DNA of 64,000 nt, from positions 1,662,001-1,726,000 of the forward strand of contig NZ_CP011120.1 of the NCBI RefSeq assembly GCF_001628715.1, written 5' to 3'. The notes under the pieces are model-generated. The model saw nothing but the letters and a program-made list of their open reading frames with translations, did not search any database and was not told the DNA's origin. A program made the position numbers and the translations under genes. This document shows, piece after piece, positions 18,386 to 26,327 of this stretch. Numbering within the stretch: position 1 is the first letter of the stretch; the number at the start of each line of letters is the position of its first letter. This DNA comes from Acetobacter oryzifermentans (GTDB lineage: Bacteria > Pseudomonadota > Alphaproteobacteria > Acetobacterales > Acetobacteraceae).

Positions 18386-19474
18386 TCCGCTGCGGCCGCA
18401 CCTCATTTCAACAGATAAAGCTATGTTTACCTTTTCCACTGCTGAATATATTTCATCCTGCAAAATATGCGCCATTTCTTTGAAAGAGTTATTTCGTATC
18501 AGTCTCAGCCCCTGCCCTGCCCACAAAGACATATTCTCAGCGTTTCCATCTCGCGCGGCCTTCTTACGTAACGCTTGGGTTAAGGCATTCTGGACAGGAT
18601 AAGGAAACGGCTGGGAACTTCCATATTCTTCAATAAATTGATTACATATACCACGCGCCAACCTACCTGAAAAAACATTCGTCAATACGGTGCTTTCGGC
18701 TGGCAAATGCTGTTCAAGCGCTTTTCTATACGCTGGGGCCAACGCTGTATCTGAACAACCCAAAAATGCTGTGCCCATTTGCACGGCTTCGGCACCCAAG
18801 CTTATAGCCGCTACTATGCCTTCTCCATCCATGATACCTCCTGCGGCAATAACTGGAATTGAGATATCCTTTACAATTTCCCGGACAAGAGGAAGCAATC
18901 CTACGCCATTTCCTCCATCAGAGAGAAAGCTTCCGCGGTGCCCACCCGCTTCTATACCTTGAGCACACACAGCATCTGCCCCAACGTCTGCCCATGCGCG
19001 CGCCTCTGCACTGGTTGTAGCTGTGCCACATACAAAAATACCTTGAGCATGCAGCATGGAAACCTGTTCCTGTGTAAGAATACCAAACGTAAAACTTGCA
19101 ACTGGCGGTTTGGCGTGAAGCAGAACTTCAAACTGTTCCTGAAATGATGGAGCATATTGATTGGGTAATATAAAATCCAATTCCAGTTTTTCATAAACAT
19201 GACGCAAAAACAGAGTATCTTGTGGATCAGGATAATAACTGGGCAGATGGTCAATAATAAAAAGGTTAACGTTAAAAACTGATGTTGTTTCAGATTTAAT
19301 CTGGCGAAGAGAAGCCTCAATTTCCTCTGGAGACATCATGCCAGCACCAAGAGAGCCTAAAAAACCTGCATTACTGGCAGCAATAACCATTTCAGCATTA
19401 CTTATGCCAGCCATAGGAGCCTGAATAACTGGCAAGGCAAGCTCTAACTTTTCGACCAAAGTATGATGCGGCAT
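18380..19474 (-). CDS. Nitronate monooxygenase-like FMN enzyme
   Basis: 364 residues. It has the FMN-dependent TIM-barrel fold of the nitronate monooxygenase / 2-nitropropane dioxygenase family: VIQAPMAGISNAEMVIAAS at the N-terminus, the active-site His in GIEAGGHRGSF, and IPVIAAGGIMDGEGIVAA followed by LGAEAVQMGTAFLG for phosphate binding. Family members oxidise alkyl nitronates such as propionate 3-nitronate, while close relatives (FabK-type) reduce enoyl-ACP. The stand-alone context favours the detoxification role, but this is an inference. Confidence 0.88.
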   Translation of the reverse strand: MPHHTLVEKLELALPVIQAPMAGISNAEMVIAASNAGFLGSLGAGMMSPEEIEASLRQIKSETTSVFNVNLFIIDHLPSYYPDPQDTLFLRHVYEKLELDFILPNQYAPSFQEQFEVLLHAKPPVASFTFGILTQEQVSMLHAQGIFVCGTATTSAEARAWADVGADAVCAQGIEAGGHRGSFLSDGGNGVGLLPLVREIVKDISIPVIAAGGIMDGEGIVAAISLGAEAVQMGTAFLGCSDTALAPAYRKALEQHLPAESTVLTNVFSGRLARGICNQFIEEYGSSQPFPYPVQNALTQALRKKAARDGNAENMSLWAGQGLRLIRNNSFKEMAHILQDEIYSAVEKVNIALSVEMRCGRSGS

Positions 19475-19619
19475 GTGCTAGCCTTTCTATGTTTTTGCTG
19501 TTTAGCACTTTATTTACAAAACCCATTCTCCACGATCTTCATGCAATCGTCACAGTTATAAATGTGAAATGCAGGTAAATTATACGCCAGTATGACGATT
19601 GATGTGGGAATAAGTCACT

Positions 19620-20390
19620 ATGCGTTTTCGTAACGCCGTTTTTTATGCCGTAAGTCTTTCCTTAGCGCACACCTTCTTTGGATATACCGCACAGGCACAA
19701 CAGTTTACCCTACCTGATGGGCGTGCATTCTTGCCGCCACCTCCGCGGGCCGAAGAACCTGCACAACAGGCAGACTTACGGGCTTTTGAAAAAACGCGGG
19801 GGCTGAAAGATAAGGCGCGCTGGAAATTGGCCCAGAATGACGCCAACCTGAACCCAGACCATGTTATCAAGGATTTTTCATGCGCTGCCGGATTTAATCT
19901 GGATCCAGCCAAACTTCCCGCACTGGTCGATCTTCTTACATCGCTTGCGCAGCCCGTAGAGCAAGATGTTTCAAACGAAAAAGACTTCTGGAAACGGCGC
20001 AGGCCTTTTGTTGGAACAGATAAAGACATCTGCACCGCGCATTCAGATGGGCTTGATCATAGCTATGCCTACCCATCTGGCCATACAACCTGGGGTTGGC
20101 TTACGGCGTCCATTCTTGCCAGCGCTCTGCCTGATCGTGCAACGCAAATCATGCAACGCGGCCGTATATTTGGTGAAAGCCGTATTGTTTGTGGCGTGCA
20201 TTGGAAAAGCGACGTGCAAGCTGGCTATATGAACGGAAGCGCCATGTTTGCAACACTTCAAGAACAGCCCGCTTTTACCCAGAAAATGGCAAAAGTTCGC
20301 CAGGAACTCCTTGCCTTGCGTAATGCTAAAACAGAACCAGACACAAAAACTTGCGCAGTAGAGCAGCAAGCCGCGCAAGATATTTTTTAA
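19620..20390 (+). CDS. Class A non-specific acid phosphatase (PhoN type, PAP2 superfamily)
   Basis: 256 residues with a signal peptide (cleavage near AQAQQ). The three phosphatase motifs are in order: K-x6-RP around KDFWKRRRPF, PSGH in SYAYPSGHTTWGW, and SR-x5-H-x3-D in GESRIVCGVHWKSD. It removes phosphate from organic monophosphates in the periplasm. It sits upstream of a decayed nucleoside-permease gene and a phospholipase C, suggesting a phosphate or headgroup scavenging neighbourhood. The upstream gap (19475-19619) contains a TCACA...TGTGA repeat of unknown role. Confidence 0.93.
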   Translation: MRFRNAVFYAVSLSLAHTFFGYTAQAQQFTLPDGRAFLPPPPRAEEPAQQADLRAFEKTRGLKDKARWKLAQNDANLNPDHVIKDFSCAAGFNLDPAKLPALVDLLTSLAQPVEQDVSNEKDFWKRRRPFVGTDKDICTAHSDGLDHSYAYPSGHTTWGWLTASILASALPDRATQIMQRGRIFGESRIVCGVHWKSDVQAGYMNGSAMFATLQEQPAFTQKMAKVRQELLALRNAKTEPDTKTCAVEQQAAQDIF

Positions 20391-20426
20391 TAATTGATAT
20401 TTCTGATTCTGGGGTTTGGATATTCA

Positions 20427-20892
20427 TGAGTTGCCGGTTATCTGCGTTGCCTGCCCTGCGGCTGTTTACGCTGGCAGGTTACGCACAACAGGCTTTGCCA
20501 ACCGCTTTTAAAGCACCGGCTCCGCTTATCGGCTTGCATGGCTTGTGGGGCTCTCGCCTATCCGATCTGGTAGCATATGAATGCACCAAACCTGCAAACT
20601 GCTTTGGCATGAACCCAGAGAAGAAGAAATTGGCATGCTTCAGGCTCTTTCCCTGCAAGCACGCGCTGGCCGCGTTGATATGAACCGTATTCTTGTTTTA
20701 CGCGCTGGCAGCAATTTTGACATACCTCCACCCGGACAGACGACTGCAAACCTACTTAAGGCCGAAACTGAAGAATCTGGTTTTTCTGGTTTTCTACCTG
20801 CTCTGGATGCTGCGTATCTGGCAGGAAGTGTGGTTGTAAAAGAAATTGCAACACACTGGGCTCATTACGAAAACACCATTCCCTCTCATTAG
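20427..20892 (+). pseudogene. Decayed purine nucleoside permease (NUP family)
   Basis: From about 20581 to 20892 one frame encodes a sequence close to the C-terminal part of NUP-family periplasmic proteins: GRVDMNRILVLRAGSNFD followed by PPPGQTTANLL and LDAAYLAGSVVV. The upstream part lies in another frame beginning at the ATG at 20427, with a signal-like hydrophobic stretch but no NUP core. The family usually has about 330-350 residues, so most of the central domain is missing and the rest is frame-shifted. It appears to be a remnant rather than a functional gene. Confidence 0.65.
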
Positions 20893-20922
20893 ACGTTTTT
20901 ACGTATCTGACAGGATCGAAAC

Positions 20923-23412
20923 ATGACGACACGTCGTAATTTTCTGAAATATGCGTTCCTTTCCGGGGCTGCGGGTTCTGCTGGCATGTTGCCTTCTGCC
21001 ATTAGCCGCGCATTTGCTATTTCCCCCGATCCAGGAACGACATATCAGGATGCAGAACATATTGTTATCTTGATGCAGGAAAACCGTTCGTTCGATCATT
21101 TATATGGTACATTACAAGGTGTACGTGGGTTTAACGACCCTCGCGCCATACGCCAGCCCAACGGTAACCCGGTATTTGTGCAATCCAGCACAGAAGGGCA
21201 AACCTACGTGCCTTGGCGCCTGAATATTCATGACACACGCATTACATGGATGGGCTCTATTCCTCATTCACGAGAAAGCCAGGTTGATGCGTGGAACAAC
21301 GGGCATCATGATCGATGGGTAGACGTCAAAAAGTCACATTACAAGAAATACGAACACTACCCCATGACTATGGGATATTATACACGAGAAGACCTCCCGT
21401 TTTATTATGCATTGGCAGATGCTTTTACTGTTTGTGACCAAAATTACTGCGGTGTGATGACAAGCACTTGCCCGAACCGTTTGGTGTTCTGGACAGGTAC
21501 TGTGCGTAATAAACAAAGCACTGACTCCACAGTTTATATGCGCAACCCAGAAATTCTTAAATCTGGCCTAACATGGACAACCTTTCCTGAAAGATTGGAA
21601 CAGATTGGCATTTCATGGAAAGTATATCAAAATGAAACCGATCAGGTTGGCGGTCTGGATGAAAAAGAACGCGCATGGCTTTCTAACTTTGCACTTAATA
21701 TTTTAGAATGCTTTGAAAATTATAATACATCTGCAAACCCCAGATTTCATGAATGGGTAGATGAGCGTATAAAAGCCTGCTCCAAACATATTGAAAAACT
21801 TCAGGCCGAAGAAAGACTTGTTTCAGAAAAACATCAGGAACAGTTAGCTGAAGCCAATACCTTGCTGGCTGTTCTAAAACGCCGCCGCGATACTGCTACA
21901 AAAACAGTAGAACAGCTTACTTCGGCAGAACGTAGCTTGTTTGAACGCGCTTTTGTAACTAACAAAGCAGACAAAAATTACCGGACACTTGAAACACTCA
22001 CTTTTTCAGATGGTTCCAATACACGCCATATGAATGTTCCCAAGGGAGATGTCCTGTATCAATTCCGCAAGGATGTACAGAACGGCAAACTCCCCACTGT
22101 TTCATGGTTAGCTGCACCGGAACATTTTTCTGATCACCCAGCCTCGCCTTGGTATGGTGCATGGTTTGTATCAGAAGTTATGGATATTCTTACCGAAAAT
22201 CCGGAAATCTGGAAAAAAACCATTTTCATCATGACTTACGATGAAAATGATGGCTACTTTGACCATTGCTGCTCCTTCACGGCACCAGACCCTAAACGCC
22301 CGGAAACAGGCAAATCCTCCGCCAGCATAGGGCCTGATGGTCTAGAATATACTTACGCCAAAGATGAAGAAATTATGGGCGTGCCTCCTGCATTAGCACG
22401 TAGTGGCCCAATTGGTCTGGGCTTTCGGGTTCCCATGATTATTGCATCTCCGTGGAGCCGTGGAGGCTGGGTGAATTCTCAGCTGTTCGAGCATAGCTCT
22501 ACGCTTCAGTTTCTTGAAAAGTTTATTGAAGGTAAGTTTGGTAAAAAGGTTACCGAAACCAATATTTCTCCATGGCGCCGTGCCATTAGTGGGGATTTAA
22601 CATCATGCTTCCGCCCTTATGATGGCACGGTTCCACAACTTCCATTTATTGAAAGAGATAAACATCTAGAAATTATCGAAGATGCACGCTACCGGCCTAT
22701 GCCCAGTGGATTTAAATCTCTCGAAGAAGCAGACATTACGCTGCTGAAAAACGATCCCCTCCAACTACAGCACTATGTAAAACAAGAACCAGGCACACGG
22801 CCAGCCTGCGCCCTACCCTATGAACTGTACTGTGATGGCGGCCTAAGCGCAGATGGACAAACCATATCCCTGCATCTGCAAGCAGGTACAAAGGTACACA
22901 AGCACCTTTCATCTGGTGTCCCTTTTAATGTGTACACCCACAACATGCGGCAAGAAAGCGGTATGCGATCCAGCACCTATGCTGTAGCTGCTGGAGATAA
23001 CATAACGGTAAATATTGATAGCCGTTTATCTGAAAGCAATCTTTACGATGTATCTGTTCACGCACCCAATGGCTTCTACCGCAAATTTACTGGGCGCAAG
23101 CATGGCATAAAACTTTTAGCTGAATGTAAATATATGCCTTCGAGCAAGGAAAGCATGCTTCTTTGCCTAAAAAACATGGGACATGATACATTGGAAATCC
23201 ACTGCAATAGACTAGGGCGCGCAGCTTTACATATCCTGCACATTCCTGCCCAAGGCAATGTCAGGCAGGTTATACCTCTTGCTCAATCCAACATGTGGTA
23301 TAATTTAACACTGACAGCACCCAAAGAACCTGAATTTTCTTATGTTTTTGCAGGCCATCTCGACAATGGGAACCATAGTATTACGGATCCAGAAATGGGC
23401 CTCATAAAATAA
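20923..23412 (+). CDS. Phosphocholine-type phospholipase C, Tat-exported
   Basis: 829 residues, the normal size for the non-haemolytic bacterial phospholipase C family. The N-terminus carries a twin-arginine signal (TTRRNFLKYAF) and cleaves near SRAFA. The phosphoesterase domain shows HIVILMQENRSFDHLYG, the metal-ligand region VCDQNYCGVMTSTCPNR, SWLAAPEHFSDHPA, IFIMTYDENDGYFDH and PMIIASPWSRGGWV. A lysine/glutamine-rich charged insert lies around residues 280-345. Two C-terminal DUF756-type beta domains follow (from about residue 620). It releases phosphorylated headgroups from phospholipids outside the cytoplasm. It lies 30 bp after the NUP remnant. Confidence 0.93.
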   Translation: MTTRRNFLKYAFLSGAAGSAGMLPSAISRAFAISPDPGTTYQDAEHIVILMQENRSFDHLYGTLQGVRGFNDPRAIRQPNGNPVFVQSSTEGQTYVPWRLNIHDTRITWMGSIPHSRESQVDAWNNGHHDRWVDVKKSHYKKYEHYPMTMGYYTREDLPFYYALADAFTVCDQNYCGVMTSTCPNRLVFWTGTVRNKQSTDSTVYMRNPEILKSGLTWTTFPERLEQIGISWKVYQNETDQVGGLDEKERAWLSNFALNILECFENYNTSANPRFHEWVDERIKACSKHIEKLQAEERLVSEKHQEQLAEANTLLAVLKRRRDTATKTVEQLTSAERSLFERAFVTNKADKNYRTLETLTFSDGSNTRHMNVPKGDVLYQFRKDVQNGKLPTVSWLAAPEHFSDHPASPWYGAWFVSEVMDILTENPEIWKKTIFIMTYDENDGYFDHCCSFTAPDPKRPETGKSSASIGPDGLEYTYAKDEEIMGVPPALARSGPIGLGFRVPMIIASPWSRGGWVNSQLFEHSSTLQFLEKFIEGKFGKKVTETNISPWRRAISGDLTSCFRPYDGTVPQLPFIERDKHLEIIEDARYRPMPSGFKSLEEADITLLKNDPLQLQHYVKQEPGTRPACALPYELYCDGGLSADGQTISLHLQAGTKVHKHLSSGVPFNVYTHNMRQESGMRSSTYAVAAGDNITVNIDSRLSESNLYDVSVHAPNGFYRKFTGRKHGIKLLAECKYMPSSKESMLLCLKNMGHDTLEIHCNRLGRAALHILHIPAQGNVRQVIPLAQSNMWYNLTLTAPKEPEFSYVFAGHLDNGNHSITDPEMGLIK

Positions 23413-23444
23413 ATACAAGTTATTATTCTATACAGGATAAAACA

Positions 23445-23480
23445 CTGGGCGTTTACATGCTGATTTATGTAAACGCCCAG
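23445..23480 (+). terminator. Strong hairpin after the phospholipase C gene
   Basis: A perfect 14-bp stem CTGGGCGTTTACAT / ATGTAAACGCCCAG (23445-23458, 23467-23480) starts 33 bp after the stop. There is no clear T tract on either side, so it may act as a terminator with an imperfect tail or as an mRNA 3'-end stabiliser. Confidence 0.6.
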
Positions 23481-23980
23481 AATATTAAAAATAAACTAAT
23501 GTATTTTATTTTATAAACTTTTGAATTCTTATAAATTTCTCTAATCATAAATATAGAATTTCTTATTCTCGCAATTTACTGATCAACAGTGAAATACAGA
23601 TCATAAACAGCCTGATTGAATGAGCGTTTTTGGCTTTTGTATATGAACAGATGAATCATGATGCAAGAATGGCCCGCGCCCTAAGGTGCAAACGTATCGT
23701 GCCATTTCCTGTCCGCAGTTCTAAAGCGCTAGGAAACACATAGTTCTTCAATTTGAGCTGTTCCTGAGCAGAGAGGCCGCCATCTCCACCAGCATAAGCA
23801 AGAAGGCTATTTTTGGTCTCACTGTTCAGCAACCGTGACCTCTGAATACCAAGCCACCAAGGTCGCTGACAATGGTAAGCAGAGCCGTTGAAACAATACT
23901 CTGATCAAGCATGCAGCCATTGTGCGGCTGGTAACATAATGCAGTATCAATACCTACTGCATTATGTCTTGGTCTCTTTA
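23481..23980. other. 500-bp gap holding a start-less open frame and a hairpin
   Basis: This gap lies between the phospholipase C hairpin and the siderophore-interacting protein gene. It contains the minus-strand open frame at 23656-23904 described separately. It also has a 12-bp perfect inverted repeat CATAATGCAGTA / TACTGCATTATG (23935-23946, 23955-23966) with an 8-base loop, 15 bp beyond the end of the next operon. No T tract follows on the minus strand, so the terminator role is uncertain. Confidence 0.5.
23656..23904 (-). pseudogene. Start-less open frame, probable gene remnant of unknown family
   Basis: The minus strand is open for 82 codons between a TGA at 23905-23907 and the TGA at 23656-23658. 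It has no ATG; the only reasonable initiator is an internal TTG. The translated stretch has ordinary protein composition (for example LLAYAGGDGGLSAQEQLKL and TGNGTIRLHLRARAILAS) and could be the C-terminal end of a lost gene. I do not recognise the family. Confidence 0.3.
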
Positions 23981-24760
23981 TTATGCACTCACATCCTTAA
24001 CAGATGCATCTGCCTGCCCTTGCACCCAATAACCAGATGCCTTGATCCATTGTGTGGCAATACCGCGTTTTTCAAGCAAATATTGGCGCACTGTTTTTGC
24101 AACACGGGCTTCTGCCCCAACCCAAATAAATGTGTGTTCTGAAATATCCATGCCGGATAGAGCAGACACAATACCTTGTGCATCATCAGCTTTATCCAAA
24201 GGACGATGAACCCAATGCGCTGTATGCTGTGCAGATGTTTCGAATATCTGCTCGTCTTCTTGCCCTGGCACAGCAACGATTGTTGTCACATGGCTTTGAG
24301 CGGGAAGCTCCTCCACCCTACGGCCAATGGCTGGCAAGGCTGTCTCATCCCCAATCAGTAACCAGTGCGCGATATTGCCAGAAATAATCTGAGATCCTTT
24401 TGGGCCGCCAATATCTAGATGATCACCAACCTTTGCAGCCCGTGCCCATGCGGCAGCAGGTCCACCTTCGTGATTCACAAAATCCAGCACCAGCGTACCT
24501 GCTGCTGGATTATATTTGCGCGGAGTGTAATCCCGACGGACAGGCGCACCATCCAAACCAGGAATGAATATTTTGATATGATCATCTGGAGAGGAACTTA
24601 CAAAACCCGCTAGATCCGAACCTGCAAGACTTATCCTTATCATATGCGGTGTTAACCGCTCCACCTTTACAACTTCTAAAGAGCGACGATGCAATTCATG
24701 CCGCACACGATGGATTTCTGGCACATCGCAAGCACCAGAAACAACATTCTGGGTTGTCAT
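23981..24760 (-). CDS. Siderophore-interacting protein / NAD(P)H-dependent ferric-chelate reductase (SIP family)
   Basis: 259 residues. The FAD-binding domain shows VERLTPHMIRISLAG and the flavin-contacting VRRDYTPRKYNP; the C-terminal domain (WLLIGDETALPAIGR, FIWVGAEARV) matches the SIP nucleotide-binding part. Family members such as E. coli YqjH and V. cholerae ViuB reduce ferric siderophores in the cytoplasm to release iron. It is the third gene of an apparent padR-methyltransferase-SIP operon (gaps of 29 and 28 bp). That pairing with a PadR regulator is known for yqjI/yqjH in E. coli. Confidence 0.92.
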   Translation of the reverse strand: MTTQNVVSGACDVPEIHRVRHELHRRSLEVVKVERLTPHMIRISLAGSDLAGFVSSSPDDHIKIFIPGLDGAPVRRDYTPRKYNPAAGTLVLDFVNHEGGPAAAWARAAKVGDHLDIGGPKGSQIISGNIAHWLLIGDETALPAIGRRVEELPAQSHVTTIVAVPGQEDEQIFETSAQHTAHWVHRPLDKADDAQGIVSALSGMDISEHTFIWVGAEARVAKTVRQYLLEKRGIATQWIKASGYWVQGQADASVKDVSA

Positions 24761-24788
24761 TTATTTATCCTATTGCTTACTCGAAGTT

Positions 24789-25406
24789 TTATTTTGTTTC
24801 TAAACGGCTCACTTCTATGCCCGCCCCCACAGGTAGCAAAACGCTGGAAATACCGGGCAATACGCGTATGGCCTGCCCATAGCGTTTTACATCTTCTGTA
24901 CCGGGCCGGATCATATTATCAGCCACAATAATTGCACCGGGGTTGAGGCGTGGGTAAAACGCCTTTAAGCAAGGCACATAAAGATCTTTCCAAAGATCAA
25001 CAAAAACAAAATCTACTTTTTCATCCATCTCATCAATCATCTGCACGGCATCACCTACGCGAAAGTCTATCCAATTCGCCAAGCCTGCTTGCTGTGCCAT
25101 TTTCTGAGCATAAGCAGATTTATAATCATGCAGTTCCATTGTAATCAGCTTACCGTCAGCAACGCGGGCAGCTTCGGCAAGCCAGATGCCAGAATATCCG
25201 AAGGATGTGCCGAGCTCCAGAATAGTTGGATTTTTCAGGCTCTTGGCTAAAATATTCAACAGTTGCCCTGTTTCTGGCCCGATGGAACGCATGCGCTGGT
25301 CATGCCCCCCATCACGACCGCCAGGCGCTTCAATACGCGATTGGCGACGTTCTTGCTGTATACGTTCATGATAGAGGTTGAGAACTGTCTGAATTTTATC
25401 ATCCAT
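24789..25406 (-). CDS. Class I SAM-dependent O-methyltransferase (family 3, catechol-type)
   Basis: 205 residues. SAM motif I is ILELGTSFGYSGIWLAEAA. The metal/substrate segment is VDFVFVDLWKDLYVPCL, and further motifs are GAIIVADNMIRPG. This resembles bacterial catechol or caffeoyl-type O-methyltransferases. Its place between a PadR regulator and a ferric-siderophore reductase suggests it may methylate a catechol-like compound linked to iron, but the substrate is not visible from sequence. Confidence 0.87.
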   Translation of the reverse strand: MDDKIQTVLNLYHERIQQERRQSRIEAPGGRDGGHDQRMRSIGPETGQLLNILAKSLKNPTILELGTSFGYSGIWLAEAARVADGKLITMELHDYKSAYAQKMAQQAGLANWIDFRVGDAVQMIDEMDEKVDFVFVDLWKDLYVPCLKAFYPRLNPGAIIVADNMIRPGTEDVKRYGQAIRVLPGISSVLLPVGAGIEVSRLETK

Positions 25407-25435
25407 GATTATCTTCCCTCTTATTGTTTACAGAT

Positions 25436-26026
25436 TTAAACTTGCCCAACACCACGTGCAGCTTCATCTAAAAGTGCTGCAATTTTTTCTTCTGCCGCCG
25501 GGTCAAGCCCACCGTTACGCAACCGAAGACGCAACGCAATTTTCAGGTTTTCCATGGCGCGCATTACAGGCATGGGAATATTCTTACGCCCACCTCTTCC
25601 TTCGGGCTCCGCTGCCGCTGCACGAGAAAGGATTTCTTCCAACCCGGCCTGGTTGGCAGACAAAAACGCCTCACCCTCTGGTGTTATCTGGTAGTTTTTA
25701 CGGCTTTCGCCTTCAGATGGGCGAATATATCCTGCTTCTTCCAACCAAGTGAGTGTTGGATAAATAACACCGGGGCTTGGGGTATAACTTCCCCCAAATT
25801 TTTCTTCGATATCCTTAATAAGTTCATAACCATAAGTTGGTTTTTCCGAAATTAACTTAAGAACCAGCAAACGGATTTCGCCATAATCAAAAAGCCTGCT
25901 GCGGCCACCCCGTCGGCCTCCACCCCGACCATGTTGATGGCGATGCTTCCCTCCAGAACCTGCTGTTCCTTCAGGGGAGAAAACCGGGCGGTTACGACCG
26001 CCTGCGTGTTTGTTTCTGTGTTTCAT
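25436..26026 (-). CDS. PadR-family transcriptional regulator, YqjI-like
   Basis: 196 residues. An N-terminal 45-residue Gly/Arg/His-rich tail (KHRHQHGRGGGRRGGRSR) precedes the PadR winged helix: LLVLKLISEKPTYGYELI, then SPGVIYPTLTWLEEAGYI and KNYQITPEGEAFL. The C-terminal helices carry LKIALRLRLRNGG. The layout matches E. coli YqjI, a nickel-responsive repressor of the ferric reductase gene yqjH, although this tail has no cysteines and fewer histidines than the E. coli protein. It is the first gene of the operon with the methyltransferase and SIP genes and has a repeated GATATAT operator just upstream, so autorepression is likely. Confidence 0.88.
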   Translation of the reverse strand: MKHRNKHAGGRNRPVFSPEGTAGSGGKHRHQHGRGGGRRGGRSRLFDYGEIRLLVLKLISEKPTYGYELIKDIEEKFGGSYTPSPGVIYPTLTWLEEAGYIRPSEGESRKNYQITPEGEAFLSANQAGLEEILSRAAAAEPEGRGGRKNIPMPVMRAMENLKIALRLRLRNGGLDPAAEEKIAALLDEAARGVGQV

Positions 26027-26032
26027 AATTCC

Positions 26033-26078
26033 GATATATGTTCCGATATATCGTATGTCAAGATATATCTAGATATAT
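26033..26078 (-). promoter_or_regulatory. Probable PadR operator: four GATATAT copies
   Basis: GATATAT occurs at 26033, 26045, 26062 and 26072 within 46 bp, including the perfect palindrome AGATATATCT (26061-26070). The cluster begins 7 bp upstream of the padR start codon and overlaps where its promoter should be. PadR proteins, YqjI among them, bind A/T-rich inverted repeats of this kind. The rest of the gap to the TonB receptor (26079-26327) shows no gene. Confidence 0.6.
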
Positions 26079-26327
26079 TTCTTAGTCGATCTGTTTTACT
26101 CCCTACCCTCTTCACACAAGCAACAGGCACACGTGCGCAGGCATACAAATGCGGCAAAACACAAGCAGTCGATATTTTACCATATATGTAGAATCCCCGT
26201 TTTTCGCACAATGCGTGAATGTTTTATGAATACTCTATTTAATATAAATGAATTTTTTAAATATCTCTCAAAAACCCACAAAAAGTCAGATAGGTTGCGG
26301 CGCCTTATGGGAAAATGAGACACCGCA

